From Algoriphagus ratkowskyi (GTDB lineage: Bacteria; Bacteroidota; Bacteroidia; Cytophagales; Cyclobacteriaceae), in contig NZ_MSSV01000015.1 of the NCBI RefSeq assembly GCF_002150505.1, positions 1 through 64,000 on the forward strand: a stretch of DNA of 64,000 nucleotides, given 5' to 3'. The translations under genes were made by a program, and so were the position numbers. The notes under the pieces are model-generated. The model had not been told where the DNA came from. It ran no database searches and worked only from the letters and a program-made list of their open reading frames with translations. This document shows, piece by piece, positions 54,049 to 63,117 of this stretch (its first letter is position 1; every line of letters begins with the position of its first letter).

Positions 54049-56912
54049 TGAATAATGGGATTGGATATCGCAAAGATTTATGGCTAACGATTATTGGCGG
54101 GAGTTGCTTAGTGATCTTGGTGATCATTTTAGGATTTAGTTTTTTTATCACTATCACTGATGCAGAGACTAATTCTAAAAAGAGGTTTCTAAGGAAGCAA
54201 ACTGAACTTGCGGCTACAGAGATTGAGATTGCCACAGATAGATTTGAAGTCAATGCTGAGAACTTGATAGATTATCTAGAGGATGAGGATTTGGATGCGG
54301 ATGATTATAGAGATGATTTGACCAAAGCGGTTAGGAGAGTCTTCAGTGACTACCCAGGTCTAATCGATACGGTTTGGGTAAATCTTCAGGACTCCACTAT
54401 TTTTTTAACTAGGACAGAGAGAAATGACTTCATCCGAAAAAAATCCACTGATGGATTTCCTAAAAAAGACAGATTTGATTATAAATATTACTCAAATGGT
54501 AAAGGAACAGGTTTCGAACTCGTTTTTTCTTTAAATCCTGTCAGGTTTACCCGTGATTTTGTCACTCATTTTTACCTAAATAAAGGTGGTAATAAGCTTC
54601 TGATGCTAGGAGATGAGTTGCGGAATTTGGATCAAAATATGGAAGGTGAATCCCAACTAGAAATAGATGAAGCCTCTTACCAACAAATTCATAATGATGT
54701 TTCCATTGGCGTAATGGGTGTATATGAAGTTGATTGGAAGAAAGGAACTGCTATGGGCACTGGTGTCCTAGCACAATATCCTTTTGATTTTGGTGATTTC
54801 TATGAAAATGCGTCAATACTCTTCCTTGTAGAGTCCGAACTCACCAGTGGGATTTACAGCACTTATCTGTTTTTATTCTCCGGTTTTGTTTTTTTACTGA
54901 TTGGAACAGTAGTTTTTTTCACACTTTCATTGCAAAACAGAATGAAGTCTCAGAAGCTGTTGGAAGAAAGTGGGGAGGAGATTTCAGAATTATTTGATCA
55001 GCAAAACATCTTGCTGAAAGAGCTTCGGGGCTTTGTTTTCTTTCATAATTACAAAGGTGAGATTACCAGGGTTAGTGATGAGGTGGAGCAAATATTGGGA
55101 CATCCCAAATCAGCTTATTTGGAGGCATTTAAAAGCGAGGTTAAGCATGAAGATGTAGAGAAAGTAATAAATATGGTGCAGGATGCGCTCAGCCAGAATA
55201 AAACTTTCGTCGATATGGAGTTTGACTTTGTAAAACCAGATGGAAAAAAAGTTAGACTTAAAATTTTCGAAAAACTAGTCTTTGATGAGTTAGGAAGGTA
55301 CAATGGAGGACTTGGAATTTGTACTGATGTCACTAGTCAATTTGAAAGAAAGCAGGAGCTGATTGAAAGCGGGAAGCGACTTCAAAATCTAATCGACAAC
55401 ATACCTGATATTATTTTCACCTATGCTAATGACGGAATAGTTCTGGATTCCCACATTCGGGATCAAAAGTTTCTGAAATCTTTAGGACACTCAATGATTG
55501 GGGCTTCGCTTTTTGATTTGGTTCCAATAAATCAACGTGAGCAAACGCAGTTTGCCTTTAACTTGGCTAGAAAAACAGAGCAAATACAGACAGTAGATTT
55601 GAGCGTTCTTTCAGGTCATGAAAGTCAATATTTTGAGGTGCGTTTTTTTCCTTTAGACGCCAATCGAATGATGTCTATTGCCAAAGACACCACTAGTCAG
55701 CGTATTTGGGAGAAAGGACTTGTAGAAGCTATGAACTCAGCGGATCAAGCGAGTAGGGCAAAATCTGAATTCTTGGCCAATATGAGTCATGAAATAAGAA
55801 CGCCGATGAATGGTCTACTCGGTATTATTGATCTTCTGGACCAAACAGACCTTAATCCAGGCCAGCTTGAATACCTTGATATTATCAAAAATTCAGGTAA
55901 TTCATTGTTGGCTATTATCAAGGATATTCTTGATTATTCGAAAATAGAAGCTGGTAAAATTGATCTCAACATGTCCGTATTTTGCCCTGCCGATGAATTG
56001 AGCAAGCAGATTCAGATTTTTTATGGTTTAGCTCAAAAGAATGGAATAGTCCTGAAGACTAGCTATGAGCCAAGAACTAAGGAATGGATGGAGGGGGATG
56101 TGAAAAAGATTAATCAAGTGATTCTTAATCTTGTGGGAAACGCAGTAAAGTTCACGTCAAATGGAGGAATAGTCTCGGTGAAGCTTGGTTTGGAAAACAT
56201 TTCTGGTGATATATATTATCTGCGTTGTAGTGTAGAAGATAGTGGTATAGGCATACCAGCAGACGAGATCCTCAAACTTACAGACCCATTTTATCAAGTA
56301 GAAAGTTCCAATACTAGAACGTATCAAGGTACTGGATTGGGCTTGGCTATCGCCAAGAAGGTTGTGGAACTGATGGGAGGGGAACTGACTATTTCTTCGG
56401 AACTGGGAAAAGGCTCTGTGTTTGAGTTTTCAGTAATCCTAAAGAAAGCTCCTGACTTAGGTATGGTACTGCCTTCAAGTGAGAAGCCGAATCGAACGAA
56501 TTGGAATGGTATGGCAAAGGAGTATCCTGCTAACATTCTTTTGGCTGAAGATAATGACCTTAATCTGCAGCTAATGACTTTGATGCTTGGGCAGTTGGGA
56601 TATGCTTTTCAGGTAGCGAGAAATGGCAAAGAAGCACTTGAAATGGCTGGTCAAAACGACTATGACATAATTCTTATGGATGTGCAAATGCCAATTTTGA
56701 ATGGACTGGAGGCTTCAATTGCTATAAGGGAATTGAAAAATGGTAATGAAGTTTTCATTATCGGCTTATCCGCAAATGTTTTCGATGAAGATCAGAAGAA
56801 AGCGATAGCAGCAGGAATGAATGACTACCTCAATAAACCAATTAGATTGCTTGGGCTCGCAGAAATGATTCAGAAATATTCATTGAAACCTAAGTCCGGA
56901 AGTAAGGTCTAA
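54048..56912 (+). CDS. Hybrid sensor histidine kinase/response regulator
   Basis: A 954-residue membrane kinase. Transmembrane helix 1 (IGGSCLVILVIILGFSFFI) and helix 2 (FLFSGFVFLLIGTVVFFTL, near residue 285) enclose a periplasmic domain of about 230 residues. Two PAS domains follow (about 320-430 and 440-550), then HisKA with phospho-acceptor His581 in MSHEIRTPMNG, HATPase with NLVGNAVKFTSNGG and GTGLGLAI, and a C-terminal receiver with Asp878 in MDVQMPILNG. The lipoprotein upstream is translated in one TAATG overlap, so it probably delivers the signal. No output regulator gene is adjacent. Confidence 0.94.
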   Translation: MNNGIGYRKDLWLTIIGGSCLVILVIILGFSFFITITDAETNSKKRFLRKQTELAATEIEIATDRFEVNAENLIDYLEDEDLDADDYRDDLTKAVRRVFSDYPGLIDTVWVNLQDSTIFLTRTERNDFIRKKSTDGFPKKDRFDYKYYSNGKGTGFELVFSLNPVRFTRDFVTHFYLNKGGNKLLMLGDELRNLDQNMEGESQLEIDEASYQQIHNDVSIGVMGVYEVDWKKGTAMGTGVLAQYPFDFGDFYENASILFLVESELTSGIYSTYLFLFSGFVFLLIGTVVFFTLSLQNRMKSQKLLEESGEEISELFDQQNILLKELRGFVFFHNYKGEITRVSDEVEQILGHPKSAYLEAFKSEVKHEDVEKVINMVQDALSQNKTFVDMEFDFVKPDGKKVRLKIFEKLVFDELGRYNGGLGICTDVTSQFERKQELIESGKRLQNLIDNIPDIIFTYANDGIVLDSHIRDQKFLKSLGHSMIGASLFDLVPINQREQTQFAFNLARKTEQIQTVDLSVLSGHESQYFEVRFFPLDANRMMSIAKDTTSQRIWEKGLVEAMNSADQASRAKSEFLANMSHEIRTPMNGLLGIIDLLDQTDLNPGQLEYLDIIKNSGNSLLAIIKDILDYSKIEAGKIDLNMSVFCPADELSKQIQIFYGLAQKNGIVLKTSYEPRTKEWMEGDVKKINQVILNLVGNAVKFTSNGGIVSVKLGLENISGDIYYLRCSVEDSGIGIPADEILKLTDPFYQVESSNTRTYQGTGLGLAIAKKVVELMGGELTISSELGKGSVFEFSVILKKAPDLGMVLPSSEKPNRTNWNGMAKEYPANILLAEDNDLNLQLMTLMLGQLGYAFQVARNGKEALEMAGQNDYDIILMDVQMPILNGLEASIAIRELKNGNEVFIIGLSANVFDEDQKKAIAAGMNDYLNKPIRLLGLAEMIQKYSLKPKSGSKV

Positions 56913-56920
56913 CTAGTCCA

Positions 56921-56949
56921 AAAAAAAACCGGTCGATTGACCGGCTTTG
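56921..56949. terminator. Bidirectional terminator between kinase and E2 genes
   Basis: CCGGTC (56929-56934) pairs with GACCGG (56939-56944) around GATT, flanked by AAAAAAAA on the left and CTTTGT on the right. It lies between the convergent histidine kinase and E2 genes. Confidence 0.75.
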
Positions 56950-56952
56950 TAT

Positions 56953-58248
56953 TTATAATGGCGTGTTAATATCAAATGCTTCCAAATAATCTGAGACCCT
57001 CTTGACAAACCTTCCTCCAAGGGAGCCGTCTACTACCCGGTGATCATAAGAGTGGGATAGGAACATTTTATGTCTGATAGCGATCACGTCACCAGTAGGA
57101 GTTTCTATTACCGCAGGTTTCTTAATGATAGCTCCTACAGCCATTATTGCTACCTGAGGCTGAGGAATAATAGGTGTACCCATTACATTCCCAAAAGAGC
57201 CCACATTAGATACCGTATAGGTCCCTCCTGACAAATGATCTGGACTTAGCTTATTGGTTCTGGCGAGATTGGCCAGTTCGTTTACTTTTTTAGAAATTCC
57301 TACGAGATTCAACTGGTCCGCATTTCGTATAACTGGGACGATCAAATTACCACTTGGTAGAGCTACAGCCATACCTACGTTTATTTCATTTTTTCTGATA
57401 ATTCTTTCCCCATCTACAGAAATATTTATCATTGGGAAGTCACGAATTGCTTTTGCAACTGCTTCAATAAAGAAAGGAGTATACGTGATAGATTCCCCAA
57501 ACTTAGCTTTATACTCAAGCTTGTTTCGCTCTCTCCACAGCACAATATTTGTCATATCTGTTTCTACGAAGGAAGTGACATGGGCTGAGATTCGCTTAGA
57601 CTCTATCATTCGATGTGCAATCATCTTGCGCATACGATCCATTTCTATGATCTCATCGGAGCCAGAAATACTGACTGGTATTTTTGGTGCAGAAATTGAA
57701 GGAATAGGAGTTGTAACCTGCTTAACTGAGTCGTTTTTTGCTGCTAGGTAATTCAGCATATCCTGTTTAGTCACTCGAGCGTCTTTTCCAGAACCAACAA
57801 CTTTAGTAAGTTCGGCTTTAGAAATACCCTCTTCCTTTGCAATACTCAATACTAATGGCGAATAGAAACGATCATCTCCTGAGTCGTTAGATTCTTTAGT
57901 TTCATCAGAACTGAGTAATGCAGCATTATTTTCAGGAGCTAGATTTACTAATTCTTCTTTTTTCGTACTTGTATCTGCACTAGTATTGGGTACAGCGTTG
58001 TTTTCAGCAGCTGTTTCAATAATCGCAATAGGAGCCCCTACAGCGATCACATCTCCTTCTTTCGCAAGTATTTTCTTCAAAACCCCTGCGTGGGTTGAGG
58101 GTACTTCCGTATCCACCTTATCGGTAGCAACTTCTAATACAGATTCATCCTGCTCGATGATGTCACCTTCGTTTTTTAGCCAGGTCAGTACTGTACCTTC
58201 TGTGATACTCTCGCCCATTTTGGGCATAAGCATTTCTACAATCGCCAT
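56953..58248 (-). CDS. 2-oxo acid dehydrogenase E2 (branched-chain-type acyltransferase)
   Basis: A 431-residue E2 component. The N-terminal lipoyl domain has its lipoyl-lysine in EVATDKVDTEVPS near residue 43. An Asp/Ser/Asn-rich linker leads to the peripheral subunit-binding domain (SPLVLSIAKEEGISKAELTK). The C-terminal catalytic domain has the acyltransferase His motif SYDHRVVDGSLGG. One lipoyl domain and the sequence favour a branched-chain keto acid complex over pyruvate dehydrogenase, though this needs a tree. The gene is not adjacent to E1 or E3. Confidence 0.9.
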   Translation of the reverse strand: MAIVEMLMPKMGESITEGTVLTWLKNEGDIIEQDESVLEVATDKVDTEVPSTHAGVLKKILAKEGDVIAVGAPIAIIETAAENNAVPNTSADTSTKKEELVNLAPENNAALLSSDETKESNDSGDDRFYSPLVLSIAKEEGISKAELTKVVGSGKDARVTKQDMLNYLAAKNDSVKQVTTPIPSISAPKIPVSISGSDEIIEMDRMRKMIAHRMIESKRISAHVTSFVETDMTNIVLWRERNKLEYKAKFGESITYTPFFIEAVAKAIRDFPMINISVDGERIIRKNEINVGMAVALPSGNLIVPVIRNADQLNLVGISKKVNELANLARTNKLSPDHLSGGTYTVSNVGSFGNVMGTPIIPQPQVAIMAVGAIIKKPAVIETPTGDVIAIRHKMFLSHSYDHRVVDGSLGGRFVKRVSDYLEAFDINTPL

Positions 58249-58343
58249 GGTTATGATTTAATGATTTATTGGGTTTATTTTCAAGATTTAAAATTAAATT
58301 TTAAAAAACTCGATCCCAAACCTTTCAATAGAAATATTATTCG

Positions 58344-59594
58344 TCATTTCTCTAAAATACAAATTCTTAGCAAATTCAAAACCGCAACTGCCGTCAGTTG
58401 AATGTTCAACATCCTATCCTGAGTTAACTGAAGCTTCTTCGTCTCTTGAAAACCATCTCCAGTGCAAGCTATCCAGATGGTGCCCACTGGTTTTTCTTCT
58501 GTTCCTCCAGTTGGCCCAGCTACTCCGCTACTAGCCAAACCAAAGTCGGCCTTGAATAATTTGCGAACTCCAGTTGCCATCTCTAGCACCGTTTCTTCAC
58601 TTACTGCTCCTTTTGAGGTCAATGTATGATTCTTTACATGGATAATTTCTTCCTTGAATTGGTTCTGGTAAGGAATTACCGCTCCTTGAAAATACGAACT
58701 ACTGCCCGATATACTGGTAATCAAATGAGAAATATACCCGCCAGAGCAGCTTTCTGCCAAAGCAACTGTTTTGTGACTTTCGGTCAAAAGTTTTCCTATA
58801 GCAGTTTCCAATGACTCTGAATCGTACCCATATACGTATTTTTCAATACTCGGTAAGACTAAATCAATTTGTTGTTGAATGGCATTTTCGATTTCAGTTT
58901 TTTCCGTTCCAAATCCTGTAAGTCTAAGTTTGACATGCCCTAAAGATGGTAAATATGCCAATCTAATGGTGGAAGGAAGTGCATCTTCCCAAAGTCTAAT
59001 CAAGTCAGCCAGCCAGCTTTCACCAATTCCTACGGTTTTGATCATTCTATGGACAATAACCGGAAGTGGGAAAAGTGTTGGGAGTTTTGGCAAAACGAAG
59101 TCTGTCATAAGTTTTTTCATCTCATGCGGTACTCCAGGCATAGACATCCAATAGGTTCCGTTGCGCTCAAACCACATTCCTGGAGCTGTTCCCACTTCAT
59201 TTGGAACGTAAGTGCAGCAAGCAGGTAAGTGACCTTGTAGCAAGTTTAATGGTGTCATTTCTCTTCCGCGCTTGCGAAAGAACTCTGTCACAGCCTCTAC
59301 AGCTGCGGTATTTTCCACGATAGCACAGCTGAAATATTCCGCCATCAGTGGCTTGGTGAGGTCATCCTGTGTAGGGCCAAGACCACCAGTAATCAAAATT
59401 ATGTCAGCTCTAGCTTCTGCTGAAGCGAAAGCTGCTAGAATATCCTTTCTATCATCACCTACAGTCGTTTTCCGAACTACTTTCACGCCCATCAAATCTA
59501 GCTCTTGGCTGATCCAATGACTGTTTGTATCCACTATCTGTCCATAGAGCAACTCGTCTCCTATGGCTATGATCTCAGCTCTGACTACTTTCAT
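58344..59594 (-). CDS. cinA: CinA-family nicotinamide mononucleotide amidase
   Basis: A 416-residue, full-length CinA. The N-terminal MoaB/MoCF-like domain has ITGGLGPTQDDLTKP near residue 75. The C-terminal PncC amidohydrolase domain has ESCSGGYISHLITSISGSS and SSGVAGPTGGTEEKPVG, with the catalytic Ser/Lys/Tyr region. It hydrolyses pyridine nucleotide breakdown products such as NMN. The historical competence label has no support here. Confidence 0.95.
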   Translation of the reverse strand: MKVVRAEIIAIGDELLYGQIVDTNSHWISQELDLMGVKVVRKTTVGDDRKDILAAFASAEARADIILITGGLGPTQDDLTKPLMAEYFSCAIVENTAAVEAVTEFFRKRGREMTPLNLLQGHLPACCTYVPNEVGTAPGMWFERNGTYWMSMPGVPHEMKKLMTDFVLPKLPTLFPLPVIVHRMIKTVGIGESWLADLIRLWEDALPSTIRLAYLPSLGHVKLRLTGFGTEKTEIENAIQQQIDLVLPSIEKYVYGYDSESLETAIGKLLTESHKTVALAESCSGGYISHLITSISGSSSYFQGAVIPYQNQFKEEIIHVKNHTLTSKGAVSEETVLEMATGVRKLFKADFGLASSGVAGPTGGTEEKPVGTIWIACTGDGFQETKKLQLTQDRMLNIQLTAVAVLNLLRICILEK

Positions 59595-59704
59595 CTGTTT
59601 ATATCTGATTTTATATGGTCATCCACTTAGCTTTCGTAAGAAATCTCGCAAATGTTCTTGTCAATTGGCTGTGTAAAGCTTCAAGGACAGGCGATTTGAT
59701 AGGC

Positions 59705-60490
59705 TTACCTTACTTCTGATTTTAGAAGAATCTTCGTGAAAATTGTTGGGACAAATCGTTTTAAATAAATCCCCATCGTTTCTTTTCCACCTATATAAAC
59801 TTCTTCTTTCTTTTTTATGAGCGCATTGAAAATCTCCTTAGCGCAATCCTCAGCACTCATTCCATTTTCCTGCGCTTTGTCCATTTCATTGAGTGGAGTT
59901 CCGTCAGCAGTCAATGCGTTTTTGGATACATCTGTTTTAATAAATCCTGGACAAATCATCGTGACGGAAATATTATCCTCGAAATGCTCTAACCTAAGTG
60001 ATTCGAAGAAGCCATGTAGTGCATGCTTGGCAGCAGCATAGCTTGATCGATAAGGTGATCCAAATTTCCCTACCAAGGATGAAATTACGCCGAACTGGCC
60101 AGATTTTCTAGCTATGAAATGGGGGAGAAGCGCCTTGGTAAGGGCTACAGTGCCAAAGAAATTCACTTCCATCAATTTGCGATCCACTTCTAATGGCGTG
60201 TCCTTGATAAGAGATCGCTGACTGATGCCACCATTGTGAAGTATTATATCTATATGCCCAAAAGCAGCGATAGCTTCCTTAACTTTTTCTTCGAAAGAAG
60301 CCTGATCTATCAAATCGAGCGGAAGTACTTTGCAGTCATGCGGATGTGCACTGTCAGCTTTAACTTGCTCAAGAGCTTCTTGATTTCGAGCCGATAGAAT
60401 GACCTGATATCCCTCTTTCACGAATTTATAGGCCGTAGCTTCACCGATTCCTGATGAAGCGCCAGTGATCCATATTACTTTCTTAGCCAT
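59705..60490 (-). CDS. Short-chain dehydrogenase/reductase
   Basis: A 261-residue classical SDR. The cofactor loop is TGASSGIGEATAY at the N terminus, the NNAG-like site reads LHNGGISQRS, and the active site has Ser (SSLVGKFG) and YAAAKHALHGF near residue 150. The extended C terminus (MGIYLKRFVPTIFTKIL) resembles DHRS7-type, membrane-associated reductases. It lies 6 bp after folA, so the two are likely co-transcribed. Confidence 0.9.
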   Translation of the reverse strand: MAKKVIWITGASSGIGEATAYKFVKEGYQVILSARNQEALEQVKADSAHPHDCKVLPLDLIDQASFEEKVKEAIAAFGHIDIILHNGGISQRSLIKDTPLEVDRKLMEVNFFGTVALTKALLPHFIARKSGQFGVISSLVGKFGSPYRSSYAAAKHALHGFFESLRLEHFEDNISVTMICPGFIKTDVSKNALTADGTPLNEMDKAQENGMSAEDCAKEIFNALIKKKEEVYIGGKETMGIYLKRFVPTIFTKILLKSEVR

Positions 60491-60496
60491 GTTCTT

Positions 60497-60997
60497 TTAA
60501 ATTCTTTCGTAATCTACATACGTGAATGAATACTCATGTCGCTCATCTGCCGGATGGTGTTCTGAAAATGATGTTTTCCAATTCGACTTGTCAAATTCTG
60601 GAAAAAAGGCGTCCCCTTCTGGAGAAGCATTTACCTCAGTGAGTTGCATCTGATGTGCATGAGGCAATGCTTCTTTGTAAATTTCTCCACCGCCTATTAC
60701 ATAAAGGTGATCCACATTTTTTGATTCACAAAATGCCAATCCTTCTTCCAAACTGTGAAACACAAAGTGTCCCTCTGGCATTGAATAGTTTTTGTTCCTA
60801 GTGATAACGACATGAGTTCTATTGGGAAGCAATCCGTCTAAAGACTCAAATGACTTTCTTCCCATCAGGATAAAATGATTGCTGGTAAGTGCTTTAAATC
60901 TTTTGAAATCGTCAGGTAACCTCCAAACCATTTCATTGTCCTTCCCAATTACATTATTTTCGGCAACTGCCGCTATCAAAGAGATTTTCATTATCAC
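60497..60997 (-). CDS. folA: Dihydrofolate reductase
   Basis: FolA reduces dihydrofolate with NADPH. The 166-residue protein begins ISLIAAVAENNVIGKDNEM, contains the substrate-binding MVWRLPDDFKRFK with conserved Asp, and has the cofactor loop VIGGGEIYKEALP. The start could be either of two ATGs two codons apart (60997 or 60991); the second is likelier. SDR gene follows 6 bp later. Confidence 0.97.
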   Translation of the reverse strand: MIMKISLIAAVAENNVIGKDNEMVWRLPDDFKRFKALTSNHFILMGRKSFESLDGLLPNRTHVVITRNKNYSMPEGHFVFHSLEEGLAFCESKNVDHLYVIGGGEIYKEALPHAHQMQLTEVNASPEGDAFFPEFDKSNWKTSFSEHHPADERHEYSFTYVDYERI

Positions 60998-61035
60998 AGA
61001 TTATTTGCCTTGAAGATACTAGTCATGAACTGTTG

Positions 61036-61072
61036 AAAAAATAAAATGGAACAGAATTACTTCTGTTCCATT
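61036..61072 (-). terminator. Terminator of the DUF4412 gene
   Basis: A perfect 12-bp stem AATGGAACAGAA (61045-61056) with TTCTGTTCCATT (61061-61072), loop of 4 bases, followed on the minus strand by TTATTTTTTC. It lies 35 bp past the DUF4412 stop codon. Confidence 0.9.
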
Positions 61073-61107
61073 CACTTTAATTTTTTTTAGATCGTTCGGC
61101 TGAAAAA

Positions 61108-62037
61108 TTAATTCTTTGCTCCGGCCGTCATTAGGTTTGGATATTCAGCCATGGTAAGTGAATTAGCAGAATTTTCATTGATTTCTACCACTTTCATCTC
61201 GATGATTCCAGATTCTGTAGAGGTGTAGGTAAGCTCCATAAAGTTTCCTTTTGGCATATTCTTGAATCGCTCAGCATACTTAGCCTGAGCCTTTGAAGTC
61301 ATCATTGGACTATTGGTGCTCCAGAAAGATGAAAATCCTCCAATTGGCTCATCTGTGATCCAATAATACCCTTCGCCATCTTCATTCTTCACATGATATT
61401 CCTCACATTGATATCCTAGAATTTCTTTTGTATTACCAGTTTTTTCTATGGTGACATCCATATCATCGACATCGGAGATTATTTCATCTTCAAGAGTTTC
61501 ATTAACAGCGTCAAAATCCATCTTATAGGCAAAACTAGATTTCTGACCTTTGTTGTCTAGAAAAATTATTGAAGCTTTATTTTTCATGTCAAAAACCATT
61601 GAAGTAACAGCTCCTTTATTTTTGGGGTCTACCAGTTCCATTCCTGTATACTCAGTAGATTTAGCCAGATAAGATTTTAATAAAACGGGGTCAGCTTTCT
61701 TGCCTTTTTCATCTGTACTATTCATTTCAAGTACAATATGTCCGAAGAAGTCATATGAGGATTCAGTGTCAACTGGTTCTCCCATACCTTTCATGATTGC
61801 GCTCATATCGATACCACTTGCAGTCGCACCATCACTGCCTCCATACATATCAGCAAACAACTTTTCTAGCTGATGCTCAGTGAATTTGGTGGCTTCCTGC
61901 TCTACTTTTCTCTCTAATGCATTTTCTATACCTCGATTGGCGGCATTTTGGATTTTTTTAATGAATTGAGCCTCTGCTGAAAATGAGATCAGGACTAAGA
62001 AAAACAATGGGATAACGTAATTTCTAAGATTTTTCAT
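61108..62037 (-). CDS. DUF4412 secreted protein
   Basis: A 309-residue protein with a signal peptide (LRNYVIPLFFLVLISFSAEA) and a DUF4412 core: VILEMNSTDEKGKK, MVFDMKNKASIIFLDNKGQ and TKEILGYQCEEYHVKNEDGE, ending IEMKVVEINENSANSLTMA. The family is found in Bacteroidota and has no known activity. It is monocistronic with a strong terminator. Confidence 0.85.
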   Translation of the reverse strand: MKNLRNYVIPLFFLVLISFSAEAQFIKKIQNAANRGIENALERKVEQEATKFTEHQLEKLFADMYGGSDGATASGIDMSAIMKGMGEPVDTESSYDFFGHIVLEMNSTDEKGKKADPVLLKSYLAKSTEYTGMELVDPKNKGAVTSMVFDMKNKASIIFLDNKGQKSSFAYKMDFDAVNETLEDEIISDVDDMDVTIEKTGNTKEILGYQCEEYHVKNEDGEGYYWITDEPIGGFSSFWSTNSPMMTSKAQAKYAERFKNMPKGNFMELTYTSTESGIIEMKVVEINENSANSLTMAEYPNLMTAGAKN

Positions 62038-62132
62038 AGATATAATTTTAAAAATATGTTTAAATAATATCCATAAGTTCTTAAAAATCAGACTAAAAAC
62101 GAAATTATTGCCACTTAAATATCCCGGTTGAT

Positions 62133-63059
62133 TTAAGAGAATTTATATCCTCTAAGTAAATCATCGACCTTCATTCGTTTTTTTCCTTCAAGTTGAAGTT
62201 CTAAAATCTCCAAAACTCCTTTTCCTGTTTGAACTTTCAAATATGTTTTATTGTCAGTCTCTAGTTCACCTATTGCCTTTTTACTTTTTTGGTCGGGGAA
62301 AAATTTGGTCTTGAAGATTTTGCAAATCTTATCATCAAATCTTGTCCATGCCGCAGGATAGGGAGAAAGTCCACGAACCAAATTATGAATGGATTCTGCA
62401 GAATTATCCCAATTGATTTCACCTGTTTCTTTGAAAATCTTTGGAGCATGATGTAGCGCTTTTGATTCATCCTGAGGTAAGGCTAGTACGGTATCAGCAG
62501 CGATGTCTTCGACCGTTTTGACAACAAGCTTTGAGCCCATAGTCATCAGTTTATCATACACAGAACCTAAATCATCTTCATCTAGGATCGCAACATTTTC
62601 CTGATAGATAATGCTTCCAGTATCGATTTCATGCTTTAGGAAAAAAGTGGTCACTCCAGTTTCTTTATCGCCATTGATGATAGCCCAATTGATCGGCGCA
62701 GCACCTCTATAGTTTGGCAAAAGAGAAGCGTGAAGATTGAATGTGCCTAGTTTCGGCATATTCCAAACTGACTCTGGCAGCATTCGGAAAGCTACCACGA
62801 TCTGCAAATCAGCTGCTAAAGCCCGAAGCTCCTCTTGGAATTCTGGAGATTTCAGATTGGTAGGCTGAAGGATGTTCAAGTTTAATTTTAGTGCAGCTTC
62901 CTTCACTGGTGAAGGGATTAACTTTTGGCCACGACCCTTGGGTTTGTCTGGGGCGGTAATCACTCCGACGATATTCCAGCCATTTTCCACTAATAACTCT
63001 AAAGCAGGCACAGCGAACTCCGGCGTACCCATGTATATGATTCTAAGATTCTTCTTCAT
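62133..63059 (-). CDS. fmt: Methionyl-tRNA formyltransferase
   Basis: Fmt formylates initiator Met-tRNA using 10-formyltetrahydrofolate. The 308-residue protein shows the N-terminal IIYMGTPEFAVPALELL, the catalytic region LHASLLPNYRGAAPINWAI with conserved Asn/His/Asp, and HEIDTGSIIYQ, then a C-terminal OB-fold-like domain starting near residue 205. The start codon context is normal, and it lies downstream of a NamZ-like gene on the same strand. Confidence 0.97.
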   Translation of the reverse strand: MKKNLRIIYMGTPEFAVPALELLVENGWNIVGVITAPDKPKGRGQKLIPSPVKEAALKLNLNILQPTNLKSPEFQEELRALAADLQIVVAFRMLPESVWNMPKLGTFNLHASLLPNYRGAAPINWAIINGDKETGVTTFFLKHEIDTGSIIYQENVAILDEDDLGSVYDKLMTMGSKLVVKTVEDIAADTVLALPQDESKALHHAPKIFKETGEINWDNSAESIHNLVRGLSPYPAAWTRFDDKICKIFKTKFFPDQKSKKAIGELETDNKTYLKVQTGKGVLEILELQLEGKKRMKVDDLLRGYKFS

Positions 63060-63117
63060 GGTAAGGATAAAATGAGATTTGAGGAAAGATATAGGATATG
63101 CACTCTCAGTCTAAGTC

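Noticed and set aside
57254..57751. 165-codon frame antisense to the E2 gene
   Set aside because: It mirrors the conserved E2 catalytic domain on the other strand and has no domain of its own.
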